From Chromobacterium alkanivorans (GTDB lineage: Bacteria; Pseudomonadota; Gammaproteobacteria; Burkholderiales; Chromobacteriaceae), in the NCBI RefSeq assembly GCF_016937655.1, contig NZ_JAFHKL010000005.1, positions 186,001-250,000 on the forward strand: a DNA stretch of 64,000 nt. The letters run 5' to 3'. Positions within the stretch are counted from its first letter, which is position 1. Each line of letters begins with the position of its first letter. The translations under genes and the position numbers were made by a program. Shown here piece after piece: positions 50,089-58,004 of this stretch. The notes beneath the pieces are model-generated. The model searched no databases. It was not told the origin of the DNA and was given only the letters and a program-made list of their open reading frames with translations.

Positions 50089-52845
50089 TTAGAACCAGCG
50101 GCCGTAGCGTTTGATGTAGAAGGTCTTCACCGTCTGCGCCAGCGTCATATAGCCCAGCATCGTGGCCAGCAGCCACCAGAAGTAGCTGGTGTCCAGCTTG
50201 ACGAAGCCTATGCTCTCCGCCAGCGGCGAGAACGGCAGGTAGCAGCCGATGGCGATGGCCACCGAGGTGGACAGCAGGACCGGCAGCGAAGCGGTGCTTT
50301 GCAGGAAGGGGATCTTGCGCGTGCGCAGCATGTGCACCACCAGGGTCTGCGACACCAGGCCTTCGATGAACCAGCCGGAGTGCATGATGCTGGCGCCGCC
50401 GTCGCTGACGCCGTTGGCCATGCCCGCGTAGTAGGCCGCGCCGGCGCCGAACACCGTCCACATCAGCGCGTAGGTGGTGATGTCGAACACCGAGGAGGTG
50501 GGGCCAAGCCACAGCATGAAGCGCTTGATGTTGTTGGCTTCCCACTTGCGCGGCTTCTTCAGGAACTCCGGGTCCATCTTGTCCCAGGGCAGCACCATCT
50601 GCGACACGTCGTAGATCAGGTTCTGGATCAGCAGGTGCATCGCCAGCATCGGCTCCCACGGCAACCAGGCCGAGGCCACCAGCACCGAGAACACGTTGCC
50701 GAAGTTGGAGCTGGCGGTCATGTTCAGGTACTTGAGGATGTTGCCGAAGGTTTCGCGGCCCTTGATCACGCCTTCTTCCAGCACCATCAGGCTCTTTTCC
50801 AGCAGGATGATGTCGGCGGTTTCCTTGGCGATGTCCGCGCCGCTGTCCACCGAGATGCCGACGTCGGCGTCGCGCAGCGCCGGGGCGTCGTTGATGCCGT
50901 CGCCGAGGAAGCCCACGGTGTGGCCGTTGGCCTGCAGCGCCTTGACCACGCGAGACTTCTGCAGCGGGGTCAGCTTGGCGAAGATGGTGGTGTGCTTGAC
51001 CGCGCTGCACAGCGCCACGTCGTCCATCGCGTCGATGTCCTTGCCCACCAGCGGCACGCCGGGGCTGAGGCCCACGTCGCGGCAGACCTTGGCGGTGATG
51101 ATGGGGTTGTCGCCGGTCAGCACCTTGACCGCCACGCCGTATTCCTTCAGCGCGCGGATGGCCGGCGCCGCGGAATCCTTCGGCGGATCGAGGAAGGTCA
51201 GGAAGCCGCGCACCACCAGTTGGGCCTCGTCATTGGTCTTGTAGTTGCGCTTGGCTTCTTCCGCCGGAATGTCGCGGGTGGCGACCAGCAGCACGCGGTA
51301 GCCCTCGGCGTTGTATTCCTGGCTGCGCTTGAGCAGGGCGGCGCGCTCGTCCTCGGTCAGCGGCTTGATCTGATCGCCGTCCTGCACGTGGCTGGAGACG
51401 GCCAGCATTTCTTCCACCGCGCCCTTGGAGATCATCAACTGGCGGCCGCGCTGGTTTTCCACGATCACCGACAGCCGGCGGCGCACGAAATCGAACGGCA
51501 TTTCGTCCACCTTGCTGTAGCCGTCGGGCTTGACGCGCTTGCCCAGCTCGTCGGCGTGCTCCACCACGGCAATATCCATCAGGTTCTTCATGCCGCTCTG
51601 GTGAAAGCTGTTCAGCCAGGCCAGTTGCAGTACGCCCTCGTCTTTGAGCCCATGGATATTGTAATGGTGTTCCAGGATGATCTTGTCCTGGGTCAGGGTG
51701 CCGGTCTTGTCGGTGCACAGCACGTCCATCGCGCCGAAGTTCTGCACCGAGTTCAGCCGCTTGACCACCACCTTGCGCCGCGCCATCGCCACCGCGCCCT
51801 TGGCCAGGTTGGCGGACACGATCATGGGCAGCATTTCCGGGGTCAGGCCCACGGCCACGGCCAGCGCAAAGGTGAGGGCGGACATCCAGTCGCCCTTGGT
51901 CAGACCGTTGATCATGAACACCACCGGCACCATCACCAGCATGAAGCGGATCAGCAGCCAGGACACGCTGCTTACGCCGCGGTCGAAGCTGGTTTCCACG
52001 CGCTTGTGGCTGACCACGCTGCGCGCCAGCGAGCCGAAATAGGTGTCGGTGCCGGTGGCCACCACGACGGCGGACGCTTTGCCGCTGACCACATTGGTGC
52101 CCATGAAGCAGATATTGGGCAGGTCGAGCAGGTCGGTGTCGCCGTTGGCCTGGCCGTTGGCGGATTTCTCGGCCACCGCGCCCAGTGTGTCGTACTTCTC
52201 CACCGGCAGCGCTTCGCCGGTCAACACCGCCTGGCTGATGAACAGGTCGCGGGACTCCAGCAGCTTGATGTCGGCCGGGATCATGTCGCCGGCCTGCAGG
52301 TGGACGATGTCGCCGACCACCAGCTCGTTCATCGCGATTTCCTGGCGGATCGGGCTGCTGCCGTTGGCCGGGCGGCGCTGCACGGTGGCGGTGTTGCGCA
52401 CCAGCGATTTGAGCTTTTCCGCTGCCTTGGCGGAGCGGAACTCCTGCCAGAAGCGCAGCAGGCCGCTGATGCCCACCATGGTCAGCAGGATGGTGATGCC
52501 GGTCCATTCCTCATCGCCCGGGGCGGCGAAGTAGATGTCGGTGAAATAGCTGATGGCGGCCAGCACCATCAGTACGACGACAAAGGGGTTCTTGAAAGCG
52601 TGCGCCAGCTGGATCAGCGGGTGCGGCGCCTTGTCGTGGGCCACCTCGTTGGGGCCGAACTGGGCGTAGCGCTGATGCGCTTCCGCCATGGTCAGGCCGT
52701 CCTGGTGGCCGCGTACGCGTTGCAGGGTTTCTTCTACGGAGCTGTCGGCTTCCTGTACCGCTCGGATGACCGGTTTTTCCTGTTTTGCGCTAGGGGTGGC
52801 GACATAGCCTTTCAGCTTGTGTCGGCTGCTAGTGTGTTTCGTCAT
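50089..52845 (-). CDS. mgtA: Mg2+-importing P-type ATPase (MgtA/MgtB type)
   Basis: A 918-residue inner-membrane P3B ATPase that brings Mg2+ into the cell. The phosphorylated Asp is in DVLCTDKTGTLTQDKI (about 395). The hinge GDGINDAPALRDADVGISVD, the actuator loop LTGEALPVEKYDT and about ten membrane spans complete the family layout (E. coli MgtA is 898). RBS CAGGAG precedes the ATG, and a 7-bp hairpin sits against it. It is the last gene of a minus-strand array of small ACT-like proteins and acidic/proline leader frames, which suggests elaborate low-Mg2+ control. Confidence 0.95.
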   Translation of the reverse strand: MTKHTSSRHKLKGYVATPSAKQEKPVIRAVQEADSSVEETLQRVRGHQDGLTMAEAHQRYAQFGPNEVAHDKAPHPLIQLAHAFKNPFVVVLMVLAAISYFTDIYFAAPGDEEWTGITILLTMVGISGLLRFWQEFRSAKAAEKLKSLVRNTATVQRRPANGSSPIRQEIAMNELVVGDIVHLQAGDMIPADIKLLESRDLFISQAVLTGEALPVEKYDTLGAVAEKSANGQANGDTDLLDLPNICFMGTNVVSGKASAVVVATGTDTYFGSLARSVVSHKRVETSFDRGVSSVSWLLIRFMLVMVPVVFMINGLTKGDWMSALTFALAVAVGLTPEMLPMIVSANLAKGAVAMARRKVVVKRLNSVQNFGAMDVLCTDKTGTLTQDKIILEHHYNIHGLKDEGVLQLAWLNSFHQSGMKNLMDIAVVEHADELGKRVKPDGYSKVDEMPFDFVRRRLSVIVENQRGRQLMISKGAVEEMLAVSSHVQDGDQIKPLTEDERAALLKRSQEYNAEGYRVLLVATRDIPAEEAKRNYKTNDEAQLVVRGFLTFLDPPKDSAAPAIRALKEYGVAVKVLTGDNPIITAKVCRDVGLSPGVPLVGKDIDAMDDVALCSAVKHTTIFAKLTPLQKSRVVKALQANGHTVGFLGDGINDAPALRDADVGISVDSGADIAKETADIILLEKSLMVLEEGVIKGRETFGNILKYLNMTASSNFGNVFSVLVASAWLPWEPMLAMHLLIQNLIYDVSQMVLPWDKMDPEFLKKPRKWEANNIKRFMLWLGPTSSVFDITTYALMWTVFGAGAAYYAGMANGVSDGGASIMHSGWFIEGLVSQTLVVHMLRTRKIPFLQSTASLPVLLSTSVAIAIGCYLPFSPLAESIGFVKLDTSYFWWLLATMLGYMTLAQTVKTFYIKRYGRWF

Positions 52846-52856
52846 TGTTTAGTCTC

Positions 52857-52877
52857 CTGCGCGCGAGTCCCGCGCAG
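52857..52877 (-). promoter_or_regulatory. Hairpin touching the mgtA ribosome site
   Basis: On the minus strand CTGCGCG and CGCGCAG pair around GGACTCG. The second arm runs straight into GGAG, the mgtA Shine-Dalgarno. The hairpin lies between the stop of the 43-residue upstream frame and mgtA, where translation of that frame could influence it. Confidence 0.6.
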
Positions 52878-52891
52878 TACGTCCGGCCTGT

Positions 52892-53023
52892 TTAGGCGGA
52901 GCGTTTGTCTGGCGGGCGCAGCACAGCGGGTGTTGCGGATGTTCTGAGTTCGAGTTTTGCGCCCGCCTGCGTTGTTGTCGGTGTATGCAGGGCGGGCGGT
53001 CGCGGGTAACTTTCGTCAGTCAT
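52892..53023 (-). CDS. Leader ORF 3: 43-residue acidic/proline leader of mgtA
   Basis: An ATG at 53023, preceded by AAAGGAAACACC, opens a 43-codon frame that starts MTDESYPRPPALHTPTTTQ and stops 46 nt before mgtA. Two acidic residues followed by a Pro-rich run recall enterobacterial MgtL and the two shorter leaders upstream in this locus. It has no membrane span or known domain. I infer a regulatory leader rather than a functional protein. Its greater length leaves room for a small protein role. Confidence 0.6.
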   Translation of the reverse strand: MTDESYPRPPALHTPTTTQAGAKLELRTSATPAVLRPPDKRSA

Positions 53024-53097
53024 GGTGTTTCCTTTATGCGGAGTTGAAGTGTGAAAGCCCGCGCCGCCGCGGCTGAGCGGCGGCGCGGAAAGAAGAA

Positions 53098-53457
53098 TCA
53101 GGACTGGGCCAGCGGACGCACCCCGGCGGACCACTCGGGCCGGATCTGGCCGGGCAGAATGTCCAGCCGGACCCGGGCCAGCGGCAGATTGCCGAGCCGC
53201 TGCATGACGGCTTCCAGGAAGTGCATGGAGGCGTCGCCGCGGGAACGGAACTCGGTGGCCAGCATCCAGTTGGCCGGCGCGCCGGAAGCCTGGCACTCGC
53301 CGACCAGCAGGGTTTCGTTCCAGCTGGACACTTTCAGTCCGTGCCCCTGCGCGGCGGCGCGGATTTCCCTGCGCGCGGCCTTGACCGCTTGCGTGGGGCA
53401 GATGACCGACAGTTGATAGCGCTGCGGCCGGATGTTGTGGCGGATGATGTCGTTCAT
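53098..53457 (-). CDS. Small ACT-like protein 1 of the Mg2+ locus
   Basis: A 119-residue soluble protein with no signal peptide. The core YQLSVICPTQAVKAARREIR (about 14-33), a middle strand pair and LEAVMQRLGNLPLARVRLDI fit a beta-alpha-beta-beta-alpha-beta ferredoxin-like (ACT) fold. The same pattern (Y-x-L-x-(I/V)-x-C ... L-x-x-(L/M)P-x-(V/I)-x-x-V) occurs in the two proteins upstream and, as I recall it, in the C-terminal domain of MgtC. The RBS AAGGAG is strong. It lies 74 bp before leader 3. A role in sensing or modulating Mg2+ transport is inferred. Confidence 0.7.
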   Translation of the reverse strand: MNDIIRHNIRPQRYQLSVICPTQAVKAARREIRAAAQGHGLKVSSWNETLLVGECQASGAPANWMLATEFRSRGDASMHFLEAVMQRLGNLPLARVRLDILPGQIRPEWSAGVRPLAQS

Positions 53458-53591
53458 GGCGATCTCCTTGCGATCCGGCTTTACGTCGCGTGCGGACGTG
53501 CCGGTCCCTGCCTGGCGGCATGCAATGACAGGGCTGTGTTTGACGGTGGCGAGGCGCGCGAGCCTATCCCGCCGCCGTCAGGCGGAGGAGA

Positions 53592-53648
53592 TCAGGCGGT
53601 GCGGGCGGCCTCGGGTCTGCAAGATCGGGGTTCCGGTTCTTCAGACAT
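53592..53648 (-). CDS. Leader ORF 2: MgtL-like 18-residue leader
   Basis: The ATG at 53648 follows AAAGG and encodes MSEEPEPRSCRPEAARTA, then TGA. It lies 134 nt upstream of ACT-like protein 1 on the same strand. The EEPEPR block nearly repeats the EDPEPR of leader 1. Runs of acidic residues with proline right after the start are the feature of MgtL ([12 protein letters not shown]...) that destabilises ribosomes at low Mg2+. A CCGCC-TGAC-GGCGG hairpin follows the stop within 30 nt. Confidence 0.65.
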   Translation of the reverse strand: MSEEPEPRSCRPEAARTA

Positions 53649-53714
53649 GGCTGGCCTTTCTTGACTTAAGAGGTTGAACGGCGCGCCTGGGCGCGGCGGA
53701 TATTGGGCGTGCGC

Positions 53715-54080
53715 TCAGGCGCTGGCGGCCCAGCGACGGGGCGTCGCCCGCGTCTCCGGTTTGCGGCGCCCCCAGCGCACGCGATGAATTTCCGGCATTT
53801 TGCTCAGGCGCAGCGCCATTTCATTGAAGGCGCGACGCAGGGCCACCGGGCAATCCAGCCGCACGCTCAGGCAGGCTTGCCCGGCGGCGGAAGCCGGCGT
53901 GATGGTGACGTGGGTCGCCGCCAGGCCCAGGGTGTGCATTTCCCAGAATAATTGCTTGCGCAGCGCGGTAATCACCGGGATGTCGCAAATCACATTCAGG
54001 TGGCAGCTGGTTTCGTCTTGGCGTTTGCTTGGGGTGCGCGCGAGGTAATTAAATAACCAAGCCAGTTTATTGTGGCGCAT
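53715..54080 (-). CDS. Small ACT-like protein 2 of the Mg2+ locus
   Basis: The 121-residue protein begins MRHNKLAWLFNYLARTPSKR. The start at 54080 is chosen because AGGGAG lies 7 nt upstream; ATGs at 54095 and 54101 fall in or before that site. The ACT-like core runs from HLNVICDIPVITALRKQLFW to ALRLSKMPEIHRVRWGRR. It resembles protein 3 most: both have a basic N-terminal helix and end with (I/V)-x-R-V-x-W. Function is unknown and the link to MgtC's C-terminal domain is inferred. Confidence 0.7.
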   Translation of the reverse strand: MRHNKLAWLFNYLARTPSKRQDETSCHLNVICDIPVITALRKQLFWEMHTLGLAATHVTITPASAAGQACLSVRLDCPVALRRAFNEMALRLSKMPEIHRVRWGRRKPETRATPRRWAASA

Positions 54081-54240
54081 ATTCTTCTCCCTCATTTTCA
54101 TTTTGAAAATGCGACAGGCAGCATTATTCCCTTTCCGTGTTTTATAGACGCAGAAATGAAAATAAACTCAATGGTCGATTGCGATGGTCGGCGGCGGCTA
54201 ATTGGCCAGTCCCGCTGTCGCAATAAGGGAGAGGCTCAGA

Positions 54241-54294
54241 TCAGCAATTCGCCATGGGCCGGCGCGGTCGCGGTTCAGGGTCTTCAATCAACAT
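54241..54294 (-). CDS. Leader ORF 1: MgtL-like 17-residue leader
   Basis: The ATG at 54294 follows a near-perfect AGGAGG at 5-nt spacing. The frame encodes MLIEDPEPRPRRPMANC and stops. It has the same length as Salmonella MgtL ([17 protein letters not shown], from memory) and a similar acidic/Pro block followed by PRR. It lies about 160 nt before ACT-like protein 2. A further 8-codon frame (54098-54124, MLPVAFSK) with a good RBS sits between them. The AT-rich stretch around 54130-54180 may hold a second promoter. Confidence 0.7.
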   Translation of the reverse strand: MLIEDPEPRPRRPMANC

Positions 54295-54379
54295 CAGAAC
54301 CTCCTGCTGGCTGGCAGCGTTTGCGTTTCAAGAATCGCGCGGACGGGCCGCGCGCGGGAAATGTTCAAGCAAGGGGCGT

Positions 54380-54751
54380 TCAGTGCGCCAAGTGGGCCCG
54401 CTGGGCCAGCAAAAAGGCGCGGTTGGGCACGCGGGGGCGCTGCGCGTGGCGCGCCCAGTGCACTCGGTTGACCTGGGGCAGCTGGCAGAAATGAGCGGCG
54501 AGCTGATTCAGGCAACGGCTGGCCACGTCGGGACAGGCGAACAGCACGCTCAGACAGGCCAGGTCGTTGTCTCCGGCGGTCAGGGCGATGCGTTCCACCT
54601 CCAGGCCGCGAGCGTGCAGCTGCTTGGCCGCTTGCACGCGCAGCATGGTCAGGTCCGCATGGACGCAAAAAATGTTCAACTGGTAAACGGCTGCCGGAGC
54701 GGTGGTTTTGCCCGGGCGTAGCAGGGCCGCCAGTTTAGTGATCAAGCGCAT
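54380..54751 (-). CDS. Small ACT-like protein 3 of the Mg2+ locus
   Basis: The first structural gene of the array encodes 123 residues beginning MRLITKLAALLRPGKTTAPA. The ACT-like core runs from YQLNIFCVHADLTMLRVQAA (about 23-42) to LNQLAAHFCQLPQVNRVHWARH (about 81-102). GGGAGG precedes the ATG by 7 nt. The three proteins share spacing and key positions but little overall identity, so the duplication is old or fast-evolving. No MgtC membrane domain is attached or nearby. Confidence 0.7.
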   Translation of the reverse strand: MRLITKLAALLRPGKTTAPAAVYQLNIFCVHADLTMLRVQAAKQLHARGLEVERIALTAGDNDLACLSVLFACPDVASRCLNQLAAHFCQLPQVNRVHWARHAQRPRVPNRAFLLAQRAHLAH

Positions 54752-55095
54752 GATGATTCCTCCCGTTGGCGATGCAAGGAGGACGCGACGAAATCCGAAG
54801 GCAAACGCCGTCTAGGGGAGTCCGTGCGCAATCAGGCGGCAAGCCGCCCGCGCGGCGCGAATCTGGGGATGTCTGAACTAAGCGGCCGTTTGGCCTGGAT
54901 TCCGGCTCGCACTGGGCCGCTCAAGAAGGGGCCGCTGATGTGCGTTGCTGCCGAATTTTTAGACACCACACCCTGTCATTGCAGGATGTGGCAGAGGAAA
55001 CGTTCTGCTAAATCCTGCAAGACGGCGTTGCGATACAAGATCGACTACTTCCGTCGTTGTCCACGATGAACCTTTGCAGTATTTGAGATGCCCGG
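54752..55095 (-). promoter_or_regulatory. Long structured 5' leader of the Mg2+ array
   Basis: About 340 nt lie between the promoter below and ACT-like protein 3. Near the 5' end GCAGGA (54981-54986 on the plus strand) pairs with TCCTGC (55013-55018), with an inner GCAGA/TCTGC, making a good hairpin. A GTG-started frame of 18 codons (55008-55064, starting MDNDGSS) follows AAAGG. It lacks the E-P pattern of the other leaders and is only tentative. No other gene is seen. Confidence 0.55.
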
Positions 55096-55124
55096 ATTAT
55101 AGGGGGCTTTGCGGGTATAGGCAA
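55096..55124 (-). promoter_or_regulatory. Sigma-70 promoter of the Mg2+ array
   Basis: On the minus strand TTGCCT (55119-55124), a 17-bp spacer and a perfect TATAAT (55096-55101). It reads through ACT-like protein 3 towards mgtA. Confidence 0.8.
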
Positions 55125-55194
55125 TCCTGAATCAAACTTTTTTACATTTTTGTGTGCGCCGCAACACTAAATAAGCCGTAGGCATGGAGCAATA

Positions 55195-55231
55195 ATGAAA
55201 ATAAGCGGCGCCCTGCCATTAAGAAGGGCGT
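55195..55231 (-). terminator. Probable terminator of the GST gene
   Basis: On the minus strand CGCCCT and AGGGCG pair (55209-55230), followed by CCGCTTATTTTCATT. The stem is short and the tail only T-rich. Confidence 0.5.
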
Positions 55232-55280
55232 CCATGCCGCGGATATTCCCTGGTTTCGACGCCGCTCAATTAATAAGGGT

Positions 55281-55955
55281 TCAATCGGCGCCGTAAGCGT
55301 AAGGCCCGCCTTTTTCCAGCGCGGTCTGGTAGGCCGGGCGCGCGTGGATGCGCTGCAGAAAGTCCAGCGCGTGCGGGTGTTCCCGGCCCAGGAAGCCGCG
55401 CGCGCGCGCCGTTTCCAGCGGAAAGCTCATCTGGATGTCGGCGGCGCTGAAGACGGGGCCGGCGAACCAGCCGTTGCGGGCCAGGCTGTGGTCGGCATGG
55501 CTCAGCAGCGCGTCCAGCTGCGGCTGCAGATAGGCGCGGCGAACGCCGGCGGCCAGTTTGCGCGCCAGCGGCCGCAGCAGCCAGGGCACCGGCGGCTGGC
55601 CCAGCCGCGCGAACACCAGGCTCATCACCAGCGGCGGCATCAGCGAACCTTCGGCGTGGTGCAGCCAGAACAGGTAGTCGCTGTGCTCCGGCGAGCCGGC
55701 GGCGGGCTTGAGCCGACCGGAGCCGTAGGTGTCCACCAGGTGTTCGACGATGGCGCCGGTTTCGGCCAGCGTCAATTCGCCGTCGCTGATGACCGGGGCC
55801 TTGCCCAGCGGGTGGGCGGCCTTGAGCTCCGGCGGGGCGAGCAGGGTAAGCGGGTCGCGCTGGTAGTGTTGAATCCGATAGTGCAGATTCAGCTCCTCCA
55901 GCAGCCAGAGCACGCGTTGCGAGCGCGAGTTGTTCAAGTGGTGGACGGTGATCAT
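55281..55955 (-). CDS. Glutathione S-transferase
   Basis: A 224-residue cytoplasmic GST. The N-terminal thioredoxin-like domain starts MITVHHLNNSRSQRVLWLLE, with the G-site residues PVISDGELTLAETGAIVEHL (about 55-75). An all-helical C-terminal domain follows, with FSAADIQMSFPLE as the conserved N-capping region. Substrate is unknown. It is separated from the lrp-type gene by 30 bp on the same strand and may share its transcript. Confidence 0.9.
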   Translation of the reverse strand: MITVHHLNNSRSQRVLWLLEELNLHYRIQHYQRDPLTLLAPPELKAAHPLGKAPVISDGELTLAETGAIVEHLVDTYGSGRLKPAAGSPEHSDYLFWLHHAEGSLMPPLVMSLVFARLGQPPVPWLLRPLARKLAAGVRRAYLQPQLDALLSHADHSLARNGWFAGPVFSAADIQMSFPLETARARGFLGREHPHALDFLQRIHARPAYQTALEKGGPYAYGAD

Positions 55956-55985
55956 GGGCGGGTTCTTCCATGGCGCCTGAGCGCG

Positions 55986-56459
55986 CTAGATGGGGAGGCG
56001 GCTGCCGGCCTTGACTTCGCGCAGCGCCAGGCTGGAGTGGATGGAGTGCAGGCCCGGGGTGCGGCGCAGCACGGTTTCGATGAAGTCGCTGTACGCGTCC
56101 AGATTGGGCGCGACCACTTGCAGCAGGTAGTCGGCGTCGCCGGTGATCTTGTGACAGGACAGCACTTCCGGACGTTCCCGCATCTGGGCTTCAAAGCGGT
56201 TGGGGGCGTCGTCGGCGTGTTCGCCGAAGCTGAGCCGGACGAAGGCCAGCACGTCGTAACCCAGTTTGCGGCGGTCCAGATTGGCCTGGTAGTCCTTGAT
56301 GTAGCCGGCTTCCTCCAGCCGCTTCAGCCGGCGCCAGCACGGGGTGACGCTGAGGGACAAGCGTTCGGCCAGCTTGGGATTGGACATGGCTCCGTCTTGC
56401 TGCAATAGCCGCAACAGAGTCAGATCCGTGTCATCCAGCGGCGTTTTGAGTCTATTCAT
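55986..56459 (-). CDS. Lrp/AsnC-family regulator
   Basis: The 157-residue regulator has an N-terminal HTH (LDDTDLTLLRLLQQDGAMSN, then LAERLSLSVTPCWRRLKRLEEAGYI, about 8-55). The C-terminal RAM effector domain contains GDADYLLQVVAPNLDAYSDFIE. The ATG at 56459 is used; a TTG two codons upstream is possible. It is divergent from the acetylpolyamine deacetylase gene, so it may control it or respond to an amino acid linked to polyamines. That is inferred only from position. Confidence 0.9.
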   Translation of the reverse strand: MNRLKTPLDDTDLTLLRLLQQDGAMSNPKLAERLSLSVTPCWRRLKRLEEAGYIKDYQANLDRRKLGYDVLAFVRLSFGEHADDAPNRFEAQMRERPEVLSCHKITGDADYLLQVVAPNLDAYSDFIETVLRRTPGLHSIHSSLALREVKAGSRLPI

Positions 56460-56594
56460 GCTCAACCATCGCTTTCAATATCGCTTTCTTGCTCCAGATT
56501 AGCGCCGAAGCCCGGGCAAAAGCAAAACTATTCCAGCGACCGCGGCGCATACTGGGCTTTTGCCGATTCAAGCGAGAGGCGAGGAGGGACGGCG

Positions 56595-57635
56595 ATGTTG
56601 ACGATTTACAGCGACGCGCACCATTTGCACCATGGTTGCGAACTGAAGGACGGGGTGTTGATGCCCTGTTTCGAGCAGCCGGGGCGCGCGGACACCATCT
56701 TGGCGCGGGTGAGGGCGACGGGGCTGGGCCCGGTGGCCGCGCCGCGCGCATACGACAGCGCGCGTTACGCCCGCGTGCACAGCCAGCGCTACGTGCGTTT
56801 CCTGGAGCGGGCCTGGGACGAGTGGACGGCCGCCGGCCGCAGTCACGACGCCTTGCCGCTGATCTGGCCGGTGCGCGATCTGCGCGGCGACATCGAGCCG
56901 GAGTTCATCGACGGCAAGCTGGGCTTTTACGCGATGGACGCCGGGGTGGCGATCACCGCCGGCACCTGGCAGGCGGCGCGCGCCAGCGCCGACGTGGCCT
57001 TGAGCGGGATGGACGCCTTGCTGGCGGGAGAGCAAAGCGCCTTCGCGCTGTGCCGGCCGCCCGGCCACCACGCGGCGGCCGAGTATATGGGCGGCTACTG
57101 CTATCTGAACAATGCGGCGATCGCCGCGCAGTCCTGCCTGGACGGCGGCGCCGGCAGGGTGGCCTTGCTGGATGTCGACTACCATCACGGCAACGGCGGG
57201 CAGAGCATTTTTTACGAACGCGACGACGTGATGTTCCTGTCCTTGCACGGCGACCCCAAATCCTCCTACCCGTATTTTTCCGGCCATGGCGACGAGCAGG
57301 GCCGAGGCGCCGGCCTGGGCTTCAATCACAATTATCCGTTGCCGCACGGCACCGGCTGGCCGGCCTACGGCGAAGCCTTGAGCCACGCTTGCGGCCGGAT
57401 CGCCGCTTACGCGCCGGACGCGCTGGTGGTGTCGCTGGGCGTGGACACTTTCAAGGATGACCCGATCAGCCAGTTTCGCCTGGAGAGCGAAGACTTCCTG
57501 CGTCTGGGCGCGCGCATCGCCCAACTGGGTCTGCCGACGCTGTTCGTGATGGAGGGCGGCTATATGGTGGACGACATCGGCGTCAACGCGGTGAACGTGC
57601 TGACGGGCTTCCAGGCGGGCGACGCCGGCGTTTGA
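56595..57635 (+). CDS. Acetylpolyamine amidohydrolase (HDAC family)
   Basis: The 346-residue zinc deacetylase has RPPGHHAAAEYMGGYCYLNN (about 155-175), the zinc-ligand motif LLDVDYHHGNGGQSIFY and a catalytic Tyr region near the C-terminal EGGYMVDDIGVN. The short N-terminal sequence MLTIYSDAHHLHHGCELKDG and the length match bacterial acetylpolyamine amidohydrolases such as that of Mycoplana, rather than histone deacetylases. It would let the cell reuse acetylated putrescine or spermidine. Confidence 0.9.
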   Translation: MLTIYSDAHHLHHGCELKDGVLMPCFEQPGRADTILARVRATGLGPVAAPRAYDSARYARVHSQRYVRFLERAWDEWTAAGRSHDALPLIWPVRDLRGDIEPEFIDGKLGFYAMDAGVAITAGTWQAARASADVALSGMDALLAGEQSAFALCRPPGHHAAAEYMGGYCYLNNAAIAAQSCLDGGAGRVALLDVDYHHGNGGQSIFYERDDVMFLSLHGDPKSSYPYFSGHGDEQGRGAGLGFNHNYPLPHGTGWPAYGEALSHACGRIAAYAPDALVVSLGVDTFKDDPISQFRLESEDFLRLGARIAQLGLPTLFVMEGGYMVDDIGVNAVNVLTGFQAGDAGV

Positions 57636-57766
57636 TCTGGGTCAGCCCGGCTGCGAATAAAGCGCCGGGCCGGCGGCCGGCAAGCCGCGCTTGTGAAAAA
57701 AATGTAAAAAGCATAGAGTGGCGGGTGTAAAATTGCTTACACCCGACAACTTCAGAGTTATTTCTC

Positions 57767-57964
57767 ATGAAAAGCGGTCATTCCGACTCCGCAGATCGAA
57801 GTCCCAGCGCGTTTTATCAGCATTTTTCGCCTCATTTACCCCTGGCGGGCGCCAAGCGCCACGCCAAATGGCGGCTCAGCGCCCGGCAAGAGGAAGTCTT
57901 GCTGCATGCGACGCTGATCGCCTGTATCGCCCTGGTGGCGCTGTTCGCCTATCTGCGTCACTAG
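57767..57964 (+). CDS. Small C-tail membrane protein of unknown function
   Basis: A 65-residue protein, MKSGHSDSADRSPSAFYQHF at the start and ending in one membrane span (LLHATLIACIALVALFAYLRH). A basic stretch (GAKRHAKWRLSARQ) precedes the span, which suggests an N-in orientation. The RBS is weak (CAGAG). A TAAAAT -10-like box lies near 57727. I do not recognise the family. Confidence 0.5.
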   Translation: MKSGHSDSADRSPSAFYQHFSPHLPLAGAKRHAKWRLSARQEEVLLHATLIACIALVALFAYLRH

Positions 57965-58004
57965 CGCTGACCGCCCTTCGCGGAGAAGGCCCATGCTCCG
58001 GCCT

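Noticed and set aside
55008-55064. GTG-started 18-codon frame (MDNDGSSRSCIATPSCRI) as a fourth Mg2+ leader
   Set aside because: It has a reasonable RBS and position but no acidic-proline block and an alternative start codon. Kept only as a note in the leader entry.
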